A stretch of 64,000 nt of DNA from Phanerodontia chrysosporium (taxonomy: Eukaryota > Basidiomycota > Agaricomycetes > Polyporales > Phanerochaetaceae). A program made the translations under genes and the position numbers. The notes under the pieces were generated by a model that saw nothing but the letters and a program-made list of their open reading frames with translations, had not been told where the DNA came from and did no database searches. Positions within the stretch are counted from its first letter, which is position 1. Every line of letters starts with the position of its first letter. Location of the stretch: positions 248,001 through 312,000 of the forward strand of contig MJGA01000021.1 of NCBI GenBank assembly GCA_001910725.1. The letters run 5' to 3'. Of the stretch, positions 12,303 to 23,932 are shown piece after piece.

Positions 12303-12943
12303 GACAAGGCCTTGCTTTCTTATCAAGTTATTCAGCGAGGATGTACAAGAGTGCACGCTCTGAACGTTACTAGTGCGCAGTGACGGAGTTGAACGACTCG
12401 TGGTGAAGTTCAACCAGAGCGCTTGCCCGGATGGATGTGGGTTGATCGGCTAGCCCAGGCGGCGTGAGTTCGACTCCGCCCGTCTCGACAGAGCATCACC
12501 ACGAATCACGTCACCTCTACAGGATAGTTTCGCAGGTTCTGTCATGGTTTGGACCTACGCGGAACCTGCTTGATGTTGGTGAGTATTCTTGCTCGACGGT
12601 TCTTTCGACGAACCTGCATGCTCAGGCTTGATACAAAGTGTGTGGCGTTACATATTCCGGAGCTGAGCCTGGCGTACTGGGTCCACCGTCACCTTCATCA
12701 ATCCGACAGGAAATACTGTGGCTAAATTGGCCTCAGAGCCAGACAATGGTGACCAGGACAACGGCCAATGGCGGGCATGTACAACGGAAGTCGGACTGGT
12801 CCTTGGTACCACCTGAAGTCTGGGACGTGGTCTTGACAGGGTCTCGCATCAGGTTTCGAACGAGGGGCTGCGCAGTGACGAGGATGTTAGACGAATGAAC
12901 ATGATGGTGTATTTCCAGCGTGATAATTACAGCTGCTGTAGCA
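12303..12943. other. Intergenic, nothing recognised
   Basis: This 640-bp gap lies between the start of the DUF6697-like gene and the stop of the PRM10-like gene. No coding exon, TATA box or transposon end is convincing. A T-arm-like stretch near 12465-12485 does not fold into a tRNA. Confidence 0.5.
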
Positions 12944-15202
12944 TCAGAACGAGAACAGGGCGTTGTTCTTCCGCGAGCCGAACGCATAGACGATGGCCTG
13001 ACTGACAAAGAGCCCCGTTGTAATGCCGATAGTGACTGCAATCATGGCACCGCCAATGTCGATGCCGCTGCCCTGAGCGGTGATACCACCGATGGCGGAC
13101 AGGCCAGACTTTCGATGAAGGCGTTTGTAAGTGAGATAGGATTTTGAGCGTAACAACTTGCTTACAGGTACAAGGAATAGCACTCCCGTGACCATCACCG
13201 TGAACGCCGTGCCACCCATCTTGCGCGAATAGAAGTTGCCGAGAATGCCCACCGCAAATGCGCCCGTGAAGGACACGAAGTCAGAGCGGTTCGGGATGAG
13301 CCGCGTGGCGACCTTGTTCGCGGTGTACGACACGCAGGATATGATGACCATGACGAGCATGTCCCACGTCCAGATCGGCTGCAGGTTCGCGAGTGACGAC
13401 AGCACCGAGAAGATGGGCACGATGAAGAACTGCGTCCACCACGGGAAGGGCATGAGGTACCACGGAAAGTCCGCCGGCCTGTAGCAGCCCGTCACGATGT
13501 TCTCCGCCGCAAATGGGTCGACATCGACGAAGGTGAACGTGCCGGAGAGCGGTTGGCCCCTGTTGATGTACCCGAAGGTGCCGTTGTCTGGGATGAACTC
13601 GCCCACGATGGAGTACTGCGTCACGAGGCGGCTGGCGAGCGTGTCGAGACTGTCCCGCGCTTTGTGGTTGAAGAGAAAGTAGAGATCGTTCCCGATTTGC
13701 AATCCGAACCCGAGGAACAGGGTGTAGATGAGGGCGTAGATCATCTTGATGCTCCCTGTCGACAAGTTCTTGGCAGCCAGCTCCAGAGAGCCACTCACTG
13801 TTTCAAAGTCAGGGTACGGAGGGGGCAATATCGTTACGACTCACAAATCAAAAATCCAGGTAAGATGGAGACGATACTGGCAGATGAGATGGCGTTATAG
13901 CAGAAGTAGTTTCCATTGATGCTGCTCAGGGCGCGAGCGGTGAAAGAGATTATCATCGTCAAACAGACTCTGCAAGGAGAACCCTTCAGTTCCGAATACG
14001 AGACGGCAGTCGTCAATTCGCTCACTCGAAGACGTGCGCATACCACTTCTTCGCACGAGATACGACACCGATGCGCATCGCGGACAGGAAGACCGCCCCA
14101 GCGCCGGCGAGCCACATGTCGATGAACGACCCACCGAACGCCAGCGGGCAGATCAAAGCCGCGATCCAGAAGGCGATGACGATCTGAATGAATGGCCCGT
14201 ATATCGGCGGCGCCGCGAGCAGCTCATCGAGACGGTCTCCGGCCTTCTTGGCGCTTAGCTCGTCGTGTACGACAGCGCGATATAGCTGGTGCACCTCGTG
14301 GAGGCGGCCGAGTGCCATGCGCCCGTTGCATCGGATGAAGTGCGTCTCAGACGTCTTTTCCTCCTTGTCGACGAAGGAGCACATGATGAGGCCGGGAACA
14401 TGGATAAACTCGGCCTCGATCTCAAGAATGTGTGCGGCCGAGATGAGTTGCGCTTCGATGCGGTGAGATGGCGCGCCGAATGTCATTAGCGCCTTCGCGA
14501 GTTTCAGCAGGAACTTTTCGCGATTGACGATAGCTAACCAAGATCATCGTCAAGGACTAACGTACGGAGATAGGCGAACATACATGATATGTTGTACTCG
14601 ATCTTGATCCTCGAAAGCGCCTTCCTGCGTTGTTTGTAGGACATCTCGCGAACCATTTGCTTTTCGACGTCATCGTAGTCCTCCTGGAAGTCCCTGTGAG
14701 CTCCAGTTACGGCAGGGTCATCCGGCTCTTGGACCTGCTCGTAGAGCTCGTCGTCAAAGTGTCCGTCGTGTCCGTCGTCGTTCTCATGCAGGTCGATTTG
14801 GTCGATATCGCTCCAGTCGTTGTCCGCATCATTGTCCCTTATGGCAGTGAATATATTGTGCTGCTCATCCGCGCTGTCTAGTCGTCTTGTGCGGCGTGGA
14901 CGATGGCGAATGCCTTCGGTGTCGATGTCGAACTGTTGAAACCTGTCGGAGTTCATAGACGGTGTGATGGGACTCTTGGGCTCCGCATAGGGTGGTGCGT
15001 AGACATCCGGTGGTCGCGGGATCTCGCTTGGCCGACGATATGATGCGAAGCGATACTGCTCATCTGCGTCGCTGAAGTCTGAGTTCGAGCTGACGAGGGT
15101 GGACTCGCTATTACCCGCATCAGACGATTTTGGAGGTCGTTGCAAGCGAGCATTATGCTTTGAAGTACGCGTTCCGCGAGATGGAAGGTCTGTGAAAGGC
15201 AT
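12944..15202 (-). CDS. PRM10/ThrE-type membrane transporter
   Basis: This is a fungal homologue of the threonine/serine exporter family that includes yeast pheromone-regulated membrane protein 10. The first ~200 residues from the ATG at 15202 are acidic and disordered. An intron joins EYNIS to SIVNREKFLLKLAKALMTFG. The conserved N-domain follows (GAPSHRIEAQL, IPGL-like HVPGLIMCSF, a predicted amphipathic segment) and the first membrane spans (FIQIVIAFWIAALICPLAFGG, WLAGAGAVFL). The C-terminal half at 13830-12944 has five or more further predicted membrane spans (MIYALIYTLFLGFGLQIGNDLYF, WTQFFIVPIFSVL, FVSFTGAFAVGILG, GTAFTVMVTGVLFLVPV, GGAMIAVTIGITTGLFVSQAIVYAFG). It is probably in the plasma or an internal membrane; the substrate is unproven in fungi. 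I see no frame break. Confidence 0.88.
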
Positions 15203-16049
15203 GAATGATGCTTGTCGAGACGCAGTGGTGGTTCAAGACCGTAATCATTGACGGTGAAGCTCCATAGCCAACGTTGCTAACACGGCCGACGGTGCGGCTG
15301 GCATGTGTCAGCCAAGGCAGGCCGGCACTCTGGCACGGCGGAGTTTCTAAAATAATTCTAAACGTATCAGGATTGAACCTTCCAGTCATATCTTAAAACA
15401 GTGGAGACGCACAAGTGTGTCTTGAATTTGTGATCCAGTTTTCTTCTTCGTTATCGTTGTTTGCACCGCAAGTTCACCGTTGCGTACGCACCGATGCCCG
15501 ACCTGCTAGTTTGCTTCGTTCAAATGATACTAGTTCCAGTAGATGATACAGAGAATTCATAGAGTTCGAAGCCAGAGCTCCAGAGCTAGCGAACCTGAGT
15601 TCGAGGAGGTATTGATGCGTCAATTATGACCAAATGTAGTGCACCACTCACCGCTGTGTCGCAATCTAGGCCCCTCTCTGAAATAATGTCCACAGCAAAG
15701 AAAGCTACTCTCAGTCATGGCTGGGTTTCTTTGAGCTGTATGACTAGGCCACAGACTCTCTAGAGCTACGAGCCCTGGGCAGGCTGCGGTGGAGACTGCG
15801 TGACATCGAGGGTGACGGAAGGCGAAGGTCACGATATGTCACGGAGCTCCGTAACACGACGCGGCCGCGTCTTCATGTCACGCGCTATATGCATCTCTCT
15901 GTCCAACCGCGAGCACGCATGCGGAACCGTCTGTCTGGAACTTTGGTATCGGAGATTAAAACATAATCGTATGTCCAGCTCAAATTCAGGTGCTAGGTAT
16001 GCCAGCCTATTTTCTGAACCGATAACGTCGTTTGAATGACATCCACAGG
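15203..16049. other. Intergenic between divergent genes
   Basis: This stretch holds the 5' flanks of the PRM10-like gene (leftward) and the 16-kb hypothetical gene (rightward). No clear TATA box was found. Small open frames around 15800-16040 have no recognisable content, although a first exon of the rightward gene could be here. Confidence 0.45.
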
Positions 16050-18530
16050 TTCGCGACAATCTTCGACTCGTTACCTCGGGATGCCCAGCAGAAACTTGTC
16101 GATCAGCAGCTCATCCCGCTGCTCTCCTCTGTACCGAAGTCCAAACTCAGGAAAGCGTTGAGAGCCGCCAGTCGGCTACAGAAGCGCCATGAGAACATCC
16201 CCGAGCTCGATCTCCGGGCAAGAAGCTCGAGATCAATAACATGCTCAGGGAACTGAACAAGGACACCAAACGAGCCTACGTGATGGACTCTTCGAATAGG
16301 GTGGAGCTCTTGAACGAGATCGTCGACAGCCTGGCCGCGTGGCTTAGCGATGTATGGGCCGTGGTCTACGAGCACCGCGTGAACTTCAGCGAGGCGCATA
16401 GCTGCCTACTGTTCGTGTCGGTCACATTGGACAGGCTGGAGAACGTTCGCATGGGGTGAGTAGCTTGTTCATACTCTGTCGAGATGCTTATGACGCTCTC
16501 CTAGGTGTAAATGTGCATTGGACTCCCTTTACATCCCTGTCACGATCCGCAACCGGAAGGGCCGCGTTGTGAAGCGATTCAATGTCAACGGAGCTGCACA
16601 TCTCGAAGATGTCACTCTCTTCATTTGGCGAGACATGCTCCTGAGCATGCTGGCTTATGGCAGTCAGCAGCACAAGGACATGATTCCCAAGATGTTATGT
16701 GATATCGAGGAGGCTATGGGTTGGAAAGCGGTCGTGCGGCTCATGTATAGCAAGGGGTCAGGTGAGTCCTTGTATTCAGAGGCGTAGATTGCCAACGGCT
16801 GATTATCCGGAAGATGACAAGCATCACAAACAGTCGGATAACGAGAATGATTGGGAAGACGTCGAGAGTGGAGATGACGATCAACTCCCTGATTTCGAGG
16901 ATCAGTCTGACACGGAAGTGTCTTCAACTTCTTCGGCGACAGCGACGACGACGAGCTGGACTTGAACATGTCTCGCCTTCGTCACTGGTCGGACATCATA
17001 TTTGGCCACGTACATCTCCTGCAGCGGCACATAGAAGATGCCCTCACCTCAGCCTTCGAGTCAGCGCCGTCGCTGCCGCTGTATAGCACGCTTCTGTCTA
17101 TGTCACACGACCCCCGCACGCTGGAAGAGCGTTTGCTGTCATCGCTGAAGACCATAGCTACGTCCTGCCCCGATGCATATGCCGTGGCACTCGAGATCTA
17201 CTCGCTCGAACATAAGGTCGACCAGGTTGTCGAGCTTCTTGACTCATATTCGCATCTCCTGCGACCCCGAGATGCGGTAGCATTGCAAGCGGCAACGACG
17301 CTCATCTCGCACCACGGCCACGCGCAGCGCGCACTGCAAATCCTCGAGTCCGAACTCCTCGACACAATCCGAGTGACACGCCATGCCCTCCTTCAGTCCT
17401 TCTCTCAGCTCGAGACGCCGCAAAATCGCTCCGAGCTCACACAAATCATCAAGATGGGTTCCCGTGCACCAGGCAGACACGGCCGCGTCGAGTCGTGGGT
17501 CGACGCGGTCACCACGCCCGGTGCAGATCAGCCGAACCCGATGATGTTCGCGGCAATGGTCATGGGCATCGGACCGCTCCCTGGCATGAACCCAGACGAC
17601 GATCCCTACACATACCTCGACCTCGACCCGCACGATCCCGACCTCGAGGACTTGCGGTCAGAGTACCGGCCGAACCTCAAGAAGCGATTTGAGAGCTGGC
17701 CGACGTGGCGCTCATGCTGAGGGATGGCCCTGCAGTGTTGCTCCGCGTGTATCGGAAGGTCATCGAGGAGATGCCGTTCCTGCGTGCGTCTGACGTGACG
17801 GAGGAGATGATTGGCAGGTAAGTGTCTTCAATCCTTCTCAATCTGAAGCTTTATCCTTAACATGGCTTCTTTCAGGTTACAAGATCGGCGTAGTAAATCG
17901 TACGTTGTCGACGGCCTTGATGCGCTACTCGCCTTCGTCAAGGTCCAACGGCGCAAGTGGAACGCGTTGAAGACCGAGAAAGCAGGCGCCTCGTCAAGCT
18001 CGTCCCGACCGTCTGCCTCAAGATCTGCAGCCTCGGGCTCGACACATCAGTCTCCTGCAGGCCGTCCTGGCCGTCAAGCATGCCGGCGTCGTCGAGCTCC
18101 TCGTCAACCCTCAACCAACCTGCACGACCCGACAGCCCAGGGCCGCCGCCGCTCATTCCCGTCTCCTCCCTCGCACAAGCCTCGCACTCGTCCGCGCCCC
18201 CCGTGTCCGCGGAGCGGCCAGACAGCCCCGGCCCGCCGCCGCTCATCCCGGCGACGCCGTTCGAGAGCTACCCAGCGCAGGCATCGACGTCGCAAGCATC
18301 TGCGCCGCCGCCGCCACCTCCCTCGCCGCCCGCCGCCGCGCACGGCTTCCTCGGTCCGCTCGTCGCGGAGATCGACGCGATCCTTGCGGCAGCGCCGCCC
18401 GCGCCGCCCGAAGGCCACACTCCGCTCAGCCTCTTGAACCTGCTCGTCGGCGCGGGACCTGCCTGCCGCACCAAACGGCAGCGTGCTCGATCCGCCTGCC
18501 CACGAGCCCAGCATCGATGACGTCGATTAG
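16050..18530 (+). pseudogene. Conserved-looking hypothetical gene with several frame breaks
   Basis: I do not recognise the family. Open blocks in order are: FATIFDSLPRDAQQKLVDQQ (from 16050, behind a likely acceptor CCACAG); a helical block LRELNKDTKRAYVMDSSNRVELLNE; LYIPVTIRNRKGRVVKRFNV...LFIWRDMLLSMLAYG; an acidic linker (16830-16950); and an all-helical block of ~250 residues (16970-17690). Then come ELADVALMLRDGPAVLLRVYRKVIEEMPF, a Ser/Pro-rich tail, and DLPAAPNGSVLDPPAHEPSIDDVD ending at TAG 18528-18530. Normal GT-AG introns occur near 16458-16504 and 17819-17875. Between blocks the frame jumps by -1 near 16213-16218, 16915-16935, 17691-17695 and 18000-18060, and by +1 near 18450-18456. 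No plausible intron covers these. It is either a decaying gene or an intact gene with consensus errors; the true start is uncertain. Confidence 0.55.
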
Positions 18531-18829
18531 GCGTCGCTGTCTGAACTTCGTTATTATTCATCTCTCAGTTTGGTGCTCGGCCGCCTGTGCCTGCTTAGCC
18601 TCCTCTAGTAGTATAGATACCTCGCCAATAGACTATCGTATTTGCTGTTTGTTATCCAACCCTCATATCCACTTGTGATATTCGACTTGCAGTATGTGCC
18701 GACGTCACGAATCGGAGTGATTCAAGCCAGCAGGATCACTCTTTGTTGTTGTCTATGGTGTACTGGTACAGATCTCAGCTTCTACATATTCCTCTTTTAC
18801 ATGTCTCTAGCTTCTCAGGGTCTACAACT

Positions 18830-19956
18830 TCAGTTGAAGTAGTCGGGGAGGATGTACGCAAGCTTGTGCCTGTCCTCGTCCTTCTGCTTCTCGGAGCGGG
18901 GCATGATGGAGAACTTCATGGAGCCGACCTGCTCGGTGAGGATGCCGCCCTCCTCGGCGGCCTCGTGGAGCTCGTCAAGGATCGTCGCGGCGACGGTGCG
19001 CGAGAGCTGCGCATTCTTCTGGAGGACCTTGAAGACCTCGGCGGCGGTAACGGACTCTTCGCTCTCGCGCCAGGAGTCGTAGTCGGTCGCGGTGGCGATA
19101 AGCGCGTACCTGCGTAGAGTGCCGTCAGCGAACTCAGCGAATGCAATGGTGACAACGAGACTTACCCGAGCTCGGCCTCACGGGCGAGCTTGGCCTCGGG
19201 GAGGACGCTCATGTTGATGATGTCGCCGCCCCAGGCGCGGTACATCTTGCTCTCGGCGCGGGTCGAGAACTGGGGGCCCTCCATGCAGACGACGCACTTG
19301 TCCTTGTGGAGCTTTGCGCCGGCGCCGTGCGCCGCAAGGACTTCGGCGACGCGCTTCTCGAGCCAGTGGACGAGGCGGTTGCTGAACGGGTCGCCGAAGG
19401 ACGCGTGGGCGACGACGGAGGTGCCGTCGAAGAAACTCGCGGGGCGCACGCCCTTCGTGCGGTCGATGATCTGCGTCGGCAGCACGAAGTCTCCTGGTGC
19501 GATCTCCTCGCGCAGCGAGCCGACCGCGGAGAAGGCGAGCACGGCACGCACACCGAGAGACTTGAGCGCGGCGATGTTCGCGCGGGCGGGCACCGCTGAC
19601 GGGTTGATGGTGTGTCCGACGCCGTGGCGGGCTAGGAAGGCAACCTGGGTGCCTGAGGGGAGGGCGCAGATGGTGATCGGGGAGCTAGGGAAGCCCCAGG
19701 GCTGGCGAGATGTGTGAGCATCTTCGCAAGTGCAAGATGGCGGATACGCACCGTCTCAGGGTTGACCTGCTTGCTACATCTCCGTATCAGCTGTTTCTGC
19801 TCATCCTCGATAAAATGTGCGACGTTACATGAGGGTCAGGTTGTCCAAATGATACAGACCACTCCCGCCTATGACACCAACGAGTACTGTCGCCCTAATC
19901 AGTCTCGTATCCCTTTGCCAGGGGTGTGGGACTCTACCTTTGCTTTCCTCGGCCAT
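18830..19956 (-). CDS. MEU1: S-methyl-5'-thioadenosine phosphorylase
   Basis: This enzyme cleaves methylthioadenosine with phosphate to adenine and methylthioribose-1-phosphate, the first step of methionine salvage after polyamine synthesis. Exons read: start (ATG 19956), [17 protein letters not shown], then VNPET, then [43 protein letters not shown]. These continue into the long exon near 19593-19162 with [26 protein letters not shown] and [17 protein letters not shown], and a last exon ending DYFN with TGA at 18830-18832. The phosphate-binding GGSG, the ARHG loop and the EGPQFST purine-site motif of the family-2 nucleoside phosphorylases are all present. The first exon adds an unusual 20-odd residues before VLVGVIGG, so the exact start or first intron is uncertain. 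The catalytic core is complete. Confidence 0.92.
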
Positions 19957-20492
19957 CTTTCTCAAGATGTTTGGGTATAAGTGCAGAAAATGAGGGCGGG
20001 AGGGCAAGAAAATGGTGGGAGAGACGAAGATGGTCGGCGGAGACTTGAAACCAGAAATATTGATATTTGAAGCCGACGCCACGCCAAAAAAGTAAAGAGG
20101 CGGGATTCCCACGCTCTCGGAAGAGGAGAAAGCTGATGTTGCTCTCTTGTTCCCGCCATCCATGTTCTGACAGACTCCCGTTCGTCCAGGTCAATCATAG
20201 CACAGACTAAGGGGATGTCGATGCTGGAGGCATCTCGAGATTCATCTGTACCAAAATTCTCCCCATAATTGGATTCCTCCGTGCAAGGGTTGGCAATTCA
20301 CTATGCCGCCGTCGCTACATAGACTGCGCCAGCTTCCGATTTTGCGAGGCGGTTTCCAGCCCGCCTACAGGGTGTTTGAGCGGTCAGCGGCGGGCGGTGA
20401 CCGTCCGAGTCGGCGTCTCCCAGGCGCATGACCAGCTGGCCCTGCACCCCGCAGCTGAAACAGAACGACGGTAACCTTCGGTGTTGGAGCGG

Positions 20493-20502
20493 TTTAATAT
20501 AT
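20493..20502 (+). promoter_or_regulatory. AT-rich TATA-like element before the monooxygenase gene
   Basis: TTTAATATAT lies about 40 bp before the ATG at 20540. The 19957-20539 interval otherwise holds only the 5' flanks of the divergent phosphorylase and monooxygenase genes. Confidence 0.3.
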
Positions 20503-20539
20503 GGCGTGCTACTGAAGCTACACAAGCTCTGTCCGCACC

Positions 20540-23087
20540 ATGTCTAAGGACGAAGATGTTGCTAAGGCCTACAGGGATGCACCTACCTTCAAACTCTCGG
20601 ACGAACCTATTGACCATGCACGACCCCTGCGTGTCATCATTAGTACGCATGTTTCTCCACCATTTACCTACATAGACGTTGACATAGCACATTATAGTTG
20701 GAGCAGGCTTTTCTGGAATCGCTTTGGCATACAAGTTCATGCATTCGCTGCAGAACGTTGAGTTCGTGATATATGAGAAGAACTCAGACTTCGGCGGAAC
20801 ATGGTAGGAATCTGTTTATCATCTTTCTCTCGGCCACTCACATACTGTGGTATGAATCAGGCTAGAGAGTCGCTATCCAGGGATTTCCTGCGATATGTGA
20901 GTTGAGCTTGTCAACAGAGACACAGATACTGAAAAGCCTTTCCCAGACCTGCTGTTTGCTACCAGTTCTCGTTCGCTCTTCATGTGAGCATACAAGGCTT
21001 GCCTAGTAAGGTAGTACGTCACTAATACCTTCCGAAGACCGGATTCTCGTCCTATTATCCTCCTGGAGAGGAGACACTGCAGTACCTTCGAGATGTCGCA
21101 GCGCGCATCGGTTTGCCCAATTACACGAAGGTTTGTTGGGACAGCCGTTGTATTTGAGCTCCACTTCTCACTCCAGGTTTGTAGTTTAAGCACAAAGTCG
21201 TCAACGCCTCATGGTCTGAGTCCACGGGCCAGTGGGATGTAACTATCGAGCGCACGCACGATGGATCTCAGTTTCAAGACTCAGCTAATCTTGTCATTTC
21301 TGCGACCGGCATCCTCAACAGGTGGTCTATGCCGGATATCTCCGGCATTAATGACTTCAAGGGGCCCTGTATGCACAAGTTCCCTTCGTACATCATGCGT
21401 ATCTCATTACTCGATCTGCTAGGGTGCATACAGCGAATTGGACACTGGGGCCTGTCGACTCGTCATGGGCCGACCGACGAGTCGCTGTGATCGGTTGTGT
21501 AAGTATCTACGCTCAATGTTTATAGTGACTTCTCATTGACCAAAACCATAGGGATCGGTAAGCTCTAGGGTCACTCGAGTCACCCAACTTCATATTGACG
21601 TGGACCGCAGACCGGAACCCAGTTGTTACCCGCTATACAACCTTTTGTGAAACAAGTCGACAACTATGTTCGCGGCCAAGCATGGATAGCTAACACTGCA
21701 CTACCGCTCCTCAAGAAGTACCCTGACGGGCGAACTGGGAACCGTGAATCCATGTCTATCATAGTCGCGTACGTTCCAGCTGACGATGCGGCTGGGTTCC
21801 ACAGATATCTTCACCGCAGAGGAGCTGCAGCACTTCCACAACAACCCAGACAAATACCTGGAGCTCATGCACGAATGCGAAGATTTTCTGAACAGCGCAC
21901 ACTCCATGACCATCGCCGGCAGTCCAATGCAGAAGCTCATGCGCCAGAGACTCTCCGAGCGCATGCGCGAGGCGCTCAAGGCGAGTCCACACCTCGCGGA
22001 CTTGATCATCGTACGTGGATAACGAGCGCAAAATGAACCACGGAACTCACGAAGCTTCCTGGGGTTGTAGCCTGACTTCCCAGTGATATGCCGCCGACTG
22101 ACTCCAGGTACTGGCTACCTAGAGGCCTTGGTCAGTCGCGACTACTTGGACGGATGACGGCTACTGACGTTGCTCCATCTGATATAGCAAGCGAAAAATG
22201 TTGGTATCCCTTTCAATCGAACCCTGGACCAAATGCTAACGGATGAGAACAGGCAGGGTTTATCAACGTCGGGATCGCGCGAATTACTTCAGATGGGATA
22301 GAGACACAAGACGGAAAGCGGCGCCAGTACGACGTGATCGTATGCGCAACAGGCTACGACCCGACCTTCATTCCACGCTTCTCTGTCGTCGGCCGCAACG
22401 GGACGACTCTCAAAGAGTTCTGGCAAGAGTACCCGCGCACGTACATGGGGCTATGCCAGGATCAGTTCCCGAATTGGTGCGTTCCTCAGCGGCAGCACAT
22501 CTAACAATCCTGACCATCCATAAGGTTCCAGATGGTGGGCCCGAATACCGCCATGGCACTGGGCTCGCTGGTGCCGGTCATCGAGGCGCAGGCCGACTAT
22601 ATCGTCGCATGTATCCAGAAGATGCAGCGTCAACGAATCAAGACGATGGTCATCCGGAAAGAGGCTGTCGATGACTTCCAGCGGTACCTTGACTCGTATT
22701 TCCCGCGCACAGTCTTCGCTAGAAAGGTAACGACCGAGCTACCATATCTACGGGGTCGTGAGTGCTAACAGCGATCAGTGTCGCAGCTGGTACAAGCGCG
22801 GCGACGTCGACGGAAAGGTCGTCGCTCTCTGGCCGGGTACGACCGTCAAGTCTCTCGCGCAATGTGCATGTTCTGATGACCCGCGTGTAGGATCTAGCAT
22901 CAACGAGCTCCGCGCTCTCGAGCAACCGCGCTGGGAAGATTACGACTACACCTTCGTGGACGACAACACGTCCCAGAACCGGTTCTACTGGCTGGGTAAC
23001 GGGTCCACCCAAGCCGAGGATGAAGGGAAACGCGGAACACGGGCTTGGTACCTCCCCAAGAAGCCAATGTTGCTAGCTAAGCTGTAA
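20540..23087 (+). CDS. Baeyer-Villiger-type flavin monooxygenase
   Basis: This is an FAD- and NADPH-dependent monooxygenase of the cyclohexanone-monooxygenase-like group, spread over about ten exons. The N-terminus (MSKDEDVAKAYRDAPTF) leads into the first Rossmann fold, split by introns: IGAGFSGIAFAYKFMHS then FVIYEKNSDFGGTW and RYPGISCD. The middle has SATGILNRWSMPDISG and, after an intron, the fingerprint around FKGP...HTANW near 21360-21440. The second Rossmann motif RRVAVIGCGSTGTQL follows at about 21480-21640. The C-terminal half includes VICATGYDPTFIPRFSV, the NWFQMVGPNTAMALGSLVP block, and the family tail SWYKRGDVDGKVVALWPGTT, ending at 23087 (TAA). These enzymes oxidise ketones to esters or lactones; the natural substrate is unknown. 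All motifs are intact. Methylthioadenosine phosphorylase lies upstream on the opposite strand. Confidence 0.9.
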
Positions 23088-23373
23088 TCTATTATGCTGT
23101 TTTGTCCTGTGGAGATGATCGCGGTGCGTCAGCCTGCAGATCTAGAATTATGCCTGGCGCGCGGATGTTGGATTCTCTGAGCTGTCTGTACCTCGACGCA
23201 GACTCATGCCCTGGATTACCTCGTGGACCTAGTGTTGCGACTGACCCGGATTCACCCTCGGCACGCTCGCATGCGCAGGAGGCTTTTACAACTTGAAAAT
23301 ACGGCCCCCGTCTCGCGTAAGTTCCATGCCTGAATGTTGACAATTGATCCGATCACCATAGGTTATCAGGTCT

Positions 23374-23733
23374 TCAAGATGCACATAGCACTCGCGAACC
23401 TGGATTTCATCACTGAAGTTGCGGCGAACATACCAAAAGAGCACCCCACATATCACTCCTGCTATATCTCTGGTTTGTATGCCAGAGATGAGTACGACTG
23501 GGCTCTCAACAAGGAGGCGGCCTTCAAGTTAGCGCTGCTCATATCGGACACCTATCCCGGCATGAGCATCTCTCTTCGCATTGTATTCTGGAGTACGGCA
23601 AGCACCCTAGATTATACGCAAAATGATGAATGTCCGACACTGGGTTTGGAAGCTCCGCACCGCACAGGCTGCAGAGCGGGAGGCAATGGAGCGCCAGGTT
23701 TTACAGTCCCTTGATAGTACGGCTGTAGCATAA
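23374..23733 (+). pseudogene. F-box gene relic: both ends joined, middle missing
   Basis: The start (ATG 23374, MHIALANLDFITEVAANIP) matches the first residues of F-box C (MHVALTNQDLIAVIVADL), including the TTCAAG before the ATG. After about 25 residues the frame passes directly into sequence matching the end of F-box C: NKEAAFKLALLISDTYPGMSI against DKTAAFKVAVYISDIYPNIEI. After a frame change it continues TAQAAEREAMERQVLQSLDS against NAVRAAERERTRREMLLDS. The F-box core and all LRRs (about 1.2 kb) are missing. It is most likely a dead internal-deletion copy. Confidence 0.7.
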
Positions 23734-23932
23734 CTTACCTTCGTAGCGGTCGCTACTATACTACAACTTATGCGATCATTGTAGCCTCCACAAGGGACGC
23801 CGCAACATACTCAGCTTCGGCAATGCGCATGCAGTGTCAGAGCGTACAATGTTAACCTATGAGGACACGAGCACGGTACATCCGTCCTAAGAGATACATA
23901 CAACAGTCACGGTTACATCAGGTGCGAACACA

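Noticed and set aside
12440..12500. tRNA-like T-arm (GAGTTCGACTCCGCC)
   Set aside because: The loop resembles TTCGA, but neither the 5-bp T stem nor an acceptor or anticodon stem can be paired around it.
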